Source: Lachnospiraceae bacterium (GTDB lineage: Bacteria > Bacillota > Clostridia > Lachnospirales > Lachnospiraceae). From it: a stretch of DNA of 57,774 bases. A program made the position numbers and the translations under genes. How positions within the stretch are numbered: the first letter of the stretch is position 1; every line of letters begins with the position of its first letter. The notes under the pieces are model-generated. The model saw nothing but the letters and a program-made list of their open reading frames with translations, was not told the origin of the DNA and ran no database searches. Positions 27,315 through 34,266 of this stretch are shown here, piece after piece. The stretch lies in assembly GCA_017449075.1 (NCBI GenBank), contig JAFSKG010000015.1, positions 1-57,774 on the forward strand, read 5' to 3'.

Positions 27315-28199
27315 TTACTTGATTGAGTTTTTGAAATGTCCCCGGGTAAAACTCTCGGGGATTTTTTTATTTAAAATGTCGCGGACTTCGTTTTCTGTTT
27401 CGAAACTGAAGTCAATCCTGTATGATGGCTCGTTAAGTTCATCGATTTTGTCGAGTAAGTATAGAGGTTCGGTGTTAAAAATTTTGTTGTAGCAATATTT
27501 GCAGTATGTTTTGTAGTGCAACTTTTTGCCCTTTCTGTCAATTATATAGGAAGAAAAGTCGTGGACGTTTTCAAAGTTGAAGCGATTTTTACAGGCGGGC
27601 TCGCAGTGCTCGCCCATACGAGGCGTTCGGATGGTATCCACCCCTGCGAGATTTTTGCGGAGGCAGTTGGCAGTTACCATTGTGTCAATATAACTATAAA
27701 CTATGAATGTGTCGTATCCTACTTCTGACAACTCATAAATGTTTAACTCTACTGGCGCTGTAAAAAGAAGTAGAACTTCGCCTGCATTTTTTCTTTTTTC
27801 ATTATATAAATTCTCATGTACCAATTTTGTCTCAGCATTATAACAATTCATTGTGTAATTTAATTCAACCTTTAATTTTTCATTTGCTGCCTTATTGATT
27901 TTGCGAAGTGTGTAAGCGAATGAGTCGAGGTTTTGAATTATGATACCGTCGAGATTTTTAATTTCGAAAATTTTGTCGGTGCTTGTTCGTAAATCAGCGG
28001 GCTTTTCTTCGTATCGGGAGATTCGCTCCATTAGTATCCAGGGTGATTTGCCTTTAGACTTTATTTTATCAACTAACTTTGGCAACTCTTTTTCAGCAAA
28101 GGAATCACGTGAAAGGATAATTTCTTTCACGCTGTCGTGCTGAAGGGCAATGTTTAGTTGCTGGGTGTTTTCAATTTTTACCTTGAAAGTTGTTTTCAT
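27315..28199 (-). CDS. C-terminal half of a split U32-family protein
   Basis: 294 residues. It resembles the second half of the long U32 proteins of Clostridia, ending with a Cys-containing motif (FENVHDFSSYIIDRKGKKLHY then TYCKYCYNKIF) and PLYLLDKIDEL. It begins 2 nt after the stop of the catalytic-type half at 28202-29152. The two probably work together. Two REP hairpins are inserted in frame at about residues 183-202 (RTPRMGEHCEPACK). It converges with and directly abuts the YihY gene, whose terminator lies in this reading frame. Confidence 0.75.
   Translation of the reverse strand: MKTTFKVKIENTQQLNIALQHDSVKEIILSRDSFAEKELPKLVDKIKSKGKSPWILMERISRYEEKPADLRTSTDKIFEIKNLDGIIIQNLDSFAYTLRKINKAANEKLKVELNYTMNCYNAETKLVHENLYNEKRKNAGEVLLLFTAPVELNIYELSEVGYDTFIVYSYIDTMVTANCLRKNLAGVDTIRTPRMGEHCEPACKNRFNFENVHDFSSYIIDRKGKKLHYKTYCKYCYNKIFNTEPLYLLDKIDELNEPSYRIDFSFETENEVRDILNKKIPESFTRGHFKNSIK
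27341..27369 (+). terminator. Terminator of the YihY gene, embedded in the convergent U32 gene
   Basis: CCCCG/CGGGG stem (27341-27345, 27357-27361) followed on plus by ATTTTTTTATTT. It lies 26 nt past the YihY stop and inside the last codons of the minus-strand U32 gene. Confidence 0.7.
27595..27650. repeat. REP cluster (2 units) in U32 C-terminal gene
   Basis: GGGCTCGCAGTGCTCGCCC then a decayed GTTCGGATGGTATCCACCC unit, in frame. Confidence 0.8.
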
Positions 28200-28201
28200 T
28201 A

Positions 28202-29152
28202 TTATCTCTCGTACCTTTGAATCATGTCTGGGCTATTGTGTGTGTCGTAGTAGTTGGTGAAGCCGCCTTTGTTGTATAGTTGTAGGAAATATTTTTCGTC
28301 GTTTTTGATGTTGGGTCCAACAGGTTGCGAGTCGATGATTGCATCTAAATATTTTCGGTATGTTTTGGTGACGCCGTATACATAGTCTGCTTGACGCATG
28401 CGGCCTTCGATTTTAAATGATGTGACGCCGGCATTTATAAGACCTGAGAGTGAGTTGAGGGCGCACATGTCTTTCATTGATAGGATGTATGGTGCGGGCT
28501 CGTGAACTTCGCCCCTACGATAAGGTAGGCGGCAAGGACCTTTGCAGCGGCCACGGTTTCCTGATTCGCCACCAATTAAACTTGACATAAGGCATGCGCC
28601 ACTATAAGAGTAACACATGGAACCATGAACGAATGCTTCAAGTTTTATATCGTCACCAACTTCTTTTTTTATCGCTTTAATTTCTTTTATGCTAAGTTCT
28701 CTTGCTAAAACTACTTGAGTAAAGCCAAGTGGCTTAATTAGATTTATCGCTTTGCTTGATGTGATTGTCATTTGGGTAGATGCGTGGAGTTCTACATTTG
28801 GATATTTATTTTTTAGAAGCATAGCAACGCCTAAATCTTGAACTATAAATGCATCTACACCCATATCAACTATCGGATCTAAAAATAAAAAAATCTCTTT
28901 AAGTTCTCGTTGCTTAAAGAGAGTATTAATTGTAAGATAAAACTTTTTGCCATTTTCTTTGACAAATTTTATTGAATCTATTATTGAGTCATCACTGGTT
29001 GATTTTGCAAAAGCTCTTGCGCCATATTTTGCTCCGCCCATGTAAATAGCATCGGCGCCAGCATCAACTGCAGCTTTCGCACACTCAAAACTGCCGGCTG
29101 GGGAAAGTAATTCTAACTGTTTAGCTACAATAATATTATTTTCAATATCCAT
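28202..29152 (-). CDS. U32 family peptidase-like protein, N-terminal half
   Basis: 316 residues. Typical U32 sequence: LELLSPAGSFECAKAAVDAGADAIYMGG, ELHASTQMTITS, VLARELSIKEIKAIK, and the signature EAFVHGSMCYSYSGACLMSSLIGGESGNRGRCKGPCRLPY with its cysteine cluster. Relatives modify RNA (RlhA, TrhP), and the protease role is doubtful. It stops at the point where long U32 proteins continue into the next domain. One REP is inserted in frame right after the Cys cluster (YRRGEVHEPAP, about residues 211-219). Confidence 0.88.
   Translation of the reverse strand: MDIENNIIVAKQLELLSPAGSFECAKAAVDAGADAIYMGGAKYGARAFAKSTSDDSIIDSIKFVKENGKKFYLTINTLFKQRELKEIFLFLDPIVDMGVDAFIVQDLGVAMLLKNKYPNVELHASTQMTITSSKAINLIKPLGFTQVVLARELSIKEIKAIKKEVGDDIKLEAFVHGSMCYSYSGACLMSSLIGGESGNRGRCKGPCRLPYRRGEVHEPAPYILSMKDMCALNSLSGLINAGVTSFKIEGRMRQADYVYGVTKTYRKYLDAIIDSQPVGPNIKNDEKYFLQLYNKGGFTNYYDTHNSPDMIQRYER
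28497..28519. repeat. REP unit in U32 N-terminal gene
   Basis: GGGCTCGTGAACTTCGCCCC, coding RRGEVHEPA. Confidence 0.8.
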
Positions 29153-29172
29153 AATACAACATTCTATAAAAA

Positions 29173-29514
29173 CTATCTATTTTCATTAAGAATTTTTTGT
29201 AATTGTTCTCTCAATACTGGAAAATCTTCACTTACTGTAACATATACATCCTTTATATTTAGTGCCTCGTATTTATGTGCAGCAACATCTCTAAAACCAG
29301 TTATTGCTTTCCAAGGTATTTCTTTATGTTTCAATCTTACCTCATCTGATATAATTTTCATCAATTCACCAACATTTATTGCTGTCATACAAACCGCTCT
29401 TTTAATCGTTTCGTTTTCTACAAAATTTTCATACGAAATATTATCAAATATTTTAATTCCTGTGTTTATTTCACTGATAATTTTTTTTATTACTATTTCA
29501 TCCCTATGCTTCAT
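29173..29514 (-). CDS. hepT: HepT-like ribonuclease toxin
   Basis: About 113 residues from the ATG at 29514 (an upstream ATG at 29541 is possible). It is an all-helical HEPN domain with the RNase motif Rx4HxY as RDVAAHKY. HepT toxins cleave RNA and are neutralised when the MntA partner adds AMP to the Tyr of this motif. It overlaps the mntA 3' end by 11 nt, giving the standard pair. The order here is mntA first, then hepT. Confidence 0.88.
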   Translation of the reverse strand: MKHRDEIVIKKIISEINTGIKIFDNISYENFVENETIKRAVCMTAINVGELMKIISDEVRLKHKEIPWKAITGFRDVAAHKYEALNIKDVYVTVSEDFPVLREQLQKILNENR

Positions 29515-29791
29515 ATATTGGTATTTCCTTGTCAATTTCAATTATAGATTCTTTAGGTATTGGTGCATGAATCAAATCTACTCCCAGTCCAAGTTTTTCT
29601 TCAAGCGCAATTTTGAGTCCCGAGAGCATAATAAGTCCCACTTTATCACATGAGAATTCACACAATAAATCGACATCGCTATTTTCTTTATTGTCTCCTC
29701 TTGCACGCGAACCAAATAAAACTACCTTCTTCACTGGATAGTCTTTAACTACATCTGCTATATTAGTTTTTAATTCACCAATACTATACAT
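29504..29791 (-). CDS. mntA: MntA-like minimal nucleotidyltransferase antitoxin
   Basis: 95 residues. The nucleotidyltransferase motif GSRARGDNKENSDVDLL (GSx10DxD) is complete, with a downstream acidic region. MntA adds AMP to HepT to silence it. Together with the overlapping hepT it forms a type VII toxin-antitoxin pair, placed between ruvB and the U32 genes. Confidence 0.88.
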   Translation of the reverse strand: MYSIGELKTNIADVVKDYPVKKVVLFGSRARGDNKENSDVDLLCEFSCDKVGLIMLSGLKIALEEKLGLGVDLIHAPIPKESIIEIDKEIPIYEA

Positions 29792-29835
29792 ATATTTATT
29801 ATATCATATTTCATTTAAAAAAGAAATTATAGTAT

Positions 29836-30843
29836 TTATAGATAAGAAGATTGATATGGCATATCCATATGTTTATATGCTAGGTCGGTTGCGACCCTAC
29901 CCTGCTTTGTTCTCTTTATGAGACCTTTCATAATTAAAAATGGCTCGTAGACTTCTTCTATCGTTCCAGCATCTTCTCCGAGAGTAACGGCAAGTGTCTC
30001 TATACCTACTCCTTTGCCATTTGAATTACTGATTAAAACTTGCAAATATTTTCTGTCATTTTCATCAAGGCCAAGTTTATCTATATCAAGTGTGTCGAGA
30101 GTTTCGTCTGCAACTTTCTTTGTGATTACTCCATCATATCTTACTTCTGCAAAATCTCTGATTCTTTTTACAAGGCGATTTGCAATTCTTGGTGTGCCAC
30201 GAGAACGCATACCAATTTCTTTTGCGCCGTCTTTATCTATTTTCACATTTAAAACTTTTGCTGTTCTATTTGCAATTTTTTCAAGTTCTGAATCTTCATA
30301 GTATTCAAGTTTTGAAATGATTCCAAACCTATCACGCAGTGGTGCTGATAAAAGTCCTGGCATAGTTGTCGCGCCTACAAGTGTAAACTTCGGAAGATCA
30401 AGGCGGACAGAGTGCGCTGTTCCCTCACTGCCTAGCACTATATCTATGTAAAAATCTTCCATGGCAGAATACAAAACTTCTTCCACGGCAGAATTTATTC
30501 GGTGTATCTCATCTATAAAAAGCACATCTCCTTCTTCAAGGTTTGAAAGGATAGATGCTATGTCAGCAGGCTTTTCAAATGTTGGACCGCTTGTAGTTTT
30601 AATATTTACACCCATCTCGTGAGCAATTATAAATGCGAGAGTTGTCTTACCAAGTCCTGGTGGGCCATAAAAAAGACAGTGGTCAAGTTGGTCTTTTCTC
30701 TTTTTTGCCGCATCTATGTAGATGCTGAGTTGACTTTTTAATTTCTCTTGACCAATGTATTCATTTAAAGTGGAAGGGCGAAGCTGAGCGTCGTCCTTTC
30801 TGTCGTCGGGGGTGGTATTCACATTTAATATTTTCTTTTTCAT
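29836..30843 (-). CDS. ruvB: Holliday junction branch migration helicase RuvB
   Basis: The start is placed at ATG 30843 (MKKKILNVN). The longer ORF from 30930 is only translated REP sequence (GANACGALVCASF) and overlaps ruvA. About 335 residues: RPSTLNEYIGQEKLK, Walker A GPPGLGKTTLA, Walker B LFIDEIHRI, sensor GATTMPGLLSAPLRDRFG and a winged-helix C-terminus. RuvB drives branch migration with RuvA. A REP cluster sits 11 nt upstream of the start. Confidence 0.97.
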   Translation of the reverse strand: MKKKILNVNTTPDDRKDDAQLRPSTLNEYIGQEKLKSQLSIYIDAAKKRKDQLDHCLFYGPPGLGKTTLAFIIAHEMGVNIKTTSGPTFEKPADIASILSNLEEGDVLFIDEIHRINSAVEEVLYSAMEDFYIDIVLGSEGTAHSVRLDLPKFTLVGATTMPGLLSAPLRDRFGIISKLEYYEDSELEKIANRTAKVLNVKIDKDGAKEIGMRSRGTPRIANRLVKRIRDFAEVRYDGVITKKVADETLDTLDIDKLGLDENDRKYLQVLISNSNGKGVGIETLAVTLGEDAGTIEEVYEPFLIMKGLIKRTKQGRVATDLAYKHMDMPYQSSYL

Positions 30844-30853
30844 AATTTTTTTC

Positions 30854-30946
30854 GGGCTCACGAAACTCGCACATACAAGGGCTCCGCAAGCGTTCGCCCC
30901 TACGATGTGGTGAGGTGTAGGGGCGGACATTTTGTCCGCCCTTACG
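30854..30946. repeat. REP cluster (3 units) between ruvA and ruvB
   Basis: Includes a strong GGGCGGACA/TGTCCGCCC hairpin that holds the ruvA stop codon. 11 nt from ruvB ATG. Confidence 0.88.
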
Positions 30947-31544
30947 ATTTGAGGGCGAGCTTTAGAATTTCACTTGTGCTTTCGTCGCCACTAATATCAA
31001 GTGTTGAAAGGATTTCGCGGGCGCGGCTTTCTTTGAAGCCAAGTTTCACCATTGCCTCTACTACCTCATCTTTAAGTGCATTTATCTTTTGATTCTCGGT
31101 GTTATTTTGTTTTATGATATCAATCTTGCCGTCAAAACTCATTTTTCGAACTTTGTCGCCTAGTTCTATGCAAATTTTACTTGCTGTCTTTGCTCCTATA
31201 CCTTGCACAGATGATATGAGCTTACTATCTTCACTTGCTATTGCTTTCATAAGTGTCGAAAAGCCAAGGGTCGAAATGATATTTAGTGCGCCCTTTGGTC
31301 CTACACCATTTACAGTTAGAAGTTTTAAAAACATTTCTCTATCTTCTCTTGTAAGGAAACCATAAAGGCTCAATTCGTCCTCTTTTACATTGGTGTAGGT
31401 GAAAACTTTTATATCATCATCGATTGCTGGTAGGTTTTTGAAGTTGGAAGCAGGAAAGAAAATACCGAAGCCAACGCCGTTGGTTTCTACTACGATGCTG
31501 TCTTGCAAAATTTCTTTCAATTTTCCACTGATGAAACTTATCAT
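30942..31544 (-). CDS. ruvA: Holliday junction DNA helicase subunit RuvA
   Basis: The start at ATG 31544 (MISFISGKL) is the conserved RuvA N-terminus; the upstream MLAEP extension is REP sequence. About 200 residues with the OB fold, helix-hairpin-helix motifs (TVNGVGPKGALNIIS, SVQGIGAKTASKI) and a C-terminal UBA-like domain. The stop codon TAA falls inside the next REP unit. ruvA-ruvB operon. Confidence 0.97.
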   Translation of the reverse strand: MISFISGKLKEILQDSIVVETNGVGFGIFFPASNFKNLPAIDDDIKVFTYTNVKEDELSLYGFLTREDREMFLKLLTVNGVGPKGALNIISTLGFSTLMKAIASEDSKLISSVQGIGAKTASKICIELGDKVRKMSFDGKIDIIKQNNTENQKINALKDEVVEAMVKLGFKESRAREILSTLDISGDESTSEILKLALKS

Positions 31545-31553
31545 AATATTTGC

Positions 31554-31620
31554 GGGCTCTGCAAGCATTCGCCCCTACGGGACGACAGGATGTCGTCCCC
31601 TACAAAACATTCGCCACTAC
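31554..31620. repeat. REP cluster (3 units) between yhaM and ruvA
   Basis: Includes GGGACGACA/TGTCGTCCC. The yhaM TAG stop is in the last unit's foot; 10 nt from ruvA ATG. Confidence 0.88.
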
Positions 31621-32579
31621 GGGTTGAGTTTGGATTCGCGGAAGTTGGTTCCGAGGAATTTATTGGTTATGAAGCCATTTGAATCCATTTTGTTTGTTAT
31701 CTTGGCATTTGCTATATTTTCTCTCATGAGTTCAAGCTTCGCGTCGGTGTTGTCAGCCTGCGAAACTATATAGGCTTCCATAAGCATAGGCTGCTTTGGT
31801 GAGCCAAACTCTGGTGTGCCATGGTGAGATAGTATGCAGTGCAAAAGTTCATACTTCTCGACCTCAGAAAAACCTCCAAGTTCATCTATCTTTTTACTTA
31901 TAATCTCATATCCTAAAACTATATGTCCAACGAGCATACCTTCGTCAGTATACTCGTTTATTGGATAAGGTGCTATCTCATCAATTTTTGCGATGTCATG
32001 AAGTAATGATGTGGTTATGACTAAATCAAGATTTATATCATCGTAATTATTTGCAATCGCGATGGCAAGTTTAGTCGTGGAAATAGTGTGCTCCACCAAG
32101 CCGCTAACAAATGAATGATGCACTGTCTTTGCGCCTTGATGAGATAAAAACTTTTCTCTAAACTTTTTGTCATCTATAAAAAATGATTTGAGCAATTTAC
32201 TATAATTTTTATTTTTAACATTAGCAATTAGCGAGTCCAGTTCTTTTGCCATATCTTCTTTTTTGTATTTAGATGTGGCAAAATAATCTTCATTGTTGAA
32301 CTCATCCTTATCTGCGATACGAAGTCTTGACACCTTTACCTGAAGTTGATTATTGTATGATATCACATCGCCTTCTACAGTTACAAAGTCGCCCGCTTTA
32401 AATTCCTCAATACCTGGTGCATTTACATCCCAAATTTTTGCGTCAATAGTTCCTGTCTTGTCAGAAAGGCAGACATTGAAGTATTCTTTTCCTGTCTTGG
32501 CGGTAGCTTGTGATTTAATTTTTACATGGTAAACTGAGTTGAGTTCGTCGCCGTCTTTTAGTTTATTTATAAACTGCAT
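31617..32579 (-). CDS. yhaM: 3'-5' exoribonuclease YhaM family
   Basis: 320 residues: an N-terminal OB fold (VYHVKIKSQATAKTGKEYFN) and an HD domain with KTVHHSFVSGLVEHT and TSLLHDIAKIDEI. YhaM degrades RNA and ssDNA from the 3' end. Its stop codon TAG is the GTAG foot of the following REP. It lies upstream of ruvA and downstream of the SH3 protein gene, likely one operon. Confidence 0.93.
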   Translation of the reverse strand: MQFINKLKDGDELNSVYHVKIKSQATAKTGKEYFNVCLSDKTGTIDAKIWDVNAPGIEEFKAGDFVTVEGDVISYNNQLQVKVSRLRIADKDEFNNEDYFATSKYKKEDMAKELDSLIANVKNKNYSKLLKSFFIDDKKFREKFLSHQGAKTVHHSFVSGLVEHTISTTKLAIAIANNYDDINLDLVITTSLLHDIAKIDEIAPYPINEYTDEGMLVGHIVLGYEIISKKIDELGGFSEVEKYELLHCILSHHGTPEFGSPKQPMLMEAYIVSQADNTDAKLELMRENIANAKITNKMDSNGFITNKFLGTNFRESKLNP

Positions 32580-32603
32580 TTTAATTCCTCTCTTTTATAA
32601 ATT

Positions 32604-32644
32604 GTGGCCGACAAGATGTCGACCACTGCAGCGGGCTCTGCCCC
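32604..32644. repeat. REP cluster (2 decayed units) between SH3 gene and yhaM
   Basis: GTGGCCGACAAGATGTCGACCAC arm type, then a truncated GGGCTCTG unit. Confidence 0.65.
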
Positions 32645-32649
32645 ACATA

Positions 32650-33639
32650 TTATTGTTCTTCGAAGACTGGAGAAAGAGATTCGTCTTTTTTAATATATCT
32701 TCTTGAGATGTAGGCGTCCTTTCCTTCAAACAATATTACTGCCCAATCTGAATTATAGAATGATTTGACTTGAACTTTTCCACCACGGCTTACTGTGCCA
32801 AGTACTTTAGATCCTTCTGTAGTTGCTGCATCTCTAATCTTGACAAGATCACCCGTTACATCATAGTATCCTGCTTCTGGTGGAAGTGGTGGTGTAGTTG
32901 GCTCGGTCTCTGTAGTCTCTGGCTCTGTAGTCTCTATAATAGGTGCAGTAGTTTCTTGCACTCTTCGTGATGGCTTTTCGCTAAAGAACATTCCGCGAAC
33001 TACAAACACAATCAATAAAATTAAAACTATAGGAATAATAATTGCAACGAGCTTTGATTTTTTTCTTCCAACTTTTTTTCTTTCACTTTCAAGCATCTGT
33101 GCTCTCATGCGTTCTTTTTTTCTAAAGTCACCATCGTCACCCTTTTGCATGAATGCAGGTGTAGAACCTTCAACTGTCATATCCTTACTAAAATCACCAG
33201 GATAAGGTTCTTCATCTTCATCGTATTCAAACACTGGTTTATCAGTATTTGCATTGAACTTTGATTTTTCTTCCAAATTTTCAGAAAATGAAGGATTTAT
33301 ATCATCATTTTTAAATATAACATCTAATTCATTTGTAAGAACTTGAAGTGCCTGTTCAGCGTGCTCCTTTGGAATGTCAACACCATTATGTGCTTGAACT
33401 CCACTTATAATAAGTGTCTCGAAATTATGCGCAGTGTCATCTGCAATGATTCCATTTGCACGAAGTGTTTTCAAATCCTCCTCATACCCTTTGGACACTA
33501 TAAGCGCCTCATCAGTGAGATGCTCAATCATATCCATAGTAATCTGAGCCATGAGCATCATGGCTTCATTATACTTTCCGAGAATTAAATGTTCTCTCAC
33601 TTCACCTAAAGCTTCTTGAATTCTATTTTTATTGGCCAT
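32650..33639 (-). CDS. Membrane protein with C-terminal bacterial SH3 domain
   Basis: ATG 33639 is chosen because GGAGG lies 6 nt upstream; an earlier ATG is part of that site. About 329 residues: an alpha-helical cytoplasmic N-domain (1-110) like other clostridial helical-bundle proteins of this type, an acidic linker, a membrane segment (about 198-215), a Thr/Pro/Glu-rich stalk, and a C-terminal SH3b domain (VKIRDAATTEGSKVLGTVSRG...DAYISRRYIKK). The SH3b probably binds peptidoglycan. A cell-envelope sensor or scaffold role is inference. Confidence 0.82.
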   Translation of the reverse strand: MANKNRIQEALGEVREHLILGKYNEAMMLMAQITMDMIEHLTDEALIVSKGYEEDLKTLRANGIIADDTAHNFETLIISGVQAHNGVDIPKEHAEQALQVLTNELDVIFKNDDINPSFSENLEEKSKFNANTDKPVFEYDEDEEPYPGDFSKDMTVEGSTPAFMQKGDDGDFRKKERMRAQMLESERKKVGRKKSKLVAIIIPIVLILLIVFVVRGMFFSEKPSRRVQETTAPIIETTEPETTETEPTTPPLPPEAGYYDVTGDLVKIRDAATTEGSKVLGTVSRGGKVQVKSFYNSDWAVILFEGKDAYISRRYIKKDESLSPVFEEQ

Positions 33640-33718
33640 ATGAGCCTCCATTCTTTATTAACTGAATATATTATACAAAAAATCTAGTTTTTTAGCAAAT
33701 ATTATAGACCTTGCATCG

Positions 33719-34264
33719 CTATTCAAAAATGTATGGTTTGACAACCAATGCAATGCCTACAACTGAAACCAGCACTACAAATATGCGGTTAAATATCACA
33801 AAAAATTTGCTATCTATATTGAGTTTGCCATCAAGCACTCTTGTAAATATGTATAATATGCCGCAGAGCACTAGCGCAAATGGTATACAGAATATGAATC
33901 TCTCTCTCATGAATATAATAGAAACAATACCAATAACAAGAGAAACAAGTGACACAACTACTTTAGTAACTTCACTCATATCTGATGTCAATATAAAATG
34001 GTAAATTGAAAGTGCAAAAAACAATGTAAAATGAATTGCAAAAATTCCAATGTTATCCACCACCATAGAAAATACTTTTTCTTCTGTGGTTACAGTTCCC
34101 AGCAAATATGATCTAAATGTAAGCATGCTAACTTCTAAAATTTCGTCTCCATTTATAAATGCGAAAACTATTTTAGTTGCCAAAACTAAAACGAAACTCA
34201 CAAGATAAAAAATTAGAATGTCTCGTATAATTGTTTTTAATGTTTCTGATTTATCATTCAACAT
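33719..34264 (-). CDS. Hypothetical polytopic membrane protein, 181 aa
   Basis: Five hydrophobic segments (about 14-36, 55-85, 85-103, 105-125, 127-147 and a C-terminal one near 160-178), no motif I recognise. It follows the glycosyltransferase gene by 2 nt and so is likely coupled with it, possibly an accessory membrane factor for surface glycan synthesis. Confidence 0.75.
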   Translation of the reverse strand: MLNDKSETLKTIIRDILIFYLVSFVLVLATKIVFAFINGDEILEVSMLTFRSYLLGTVTTEEKVFSMVVDNIGIFAIHFTLFFALSIYHFILTSDMSEVTKVVVSLVSLVIGIVSIIFMRERFIFCIPFALVLCGILYIFTRVLDGKLNIDSKFFVIFNRIFVVLVSVVGIALVVKPYIFE

Positions 34265-34266
34265 AA

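Noticed and set aside
30844-30930. N-terminal extension of RuvB
   Set aside because: It is translated REP sequence overlapping ruvA; conserved RuvB begins after ATG 30843.
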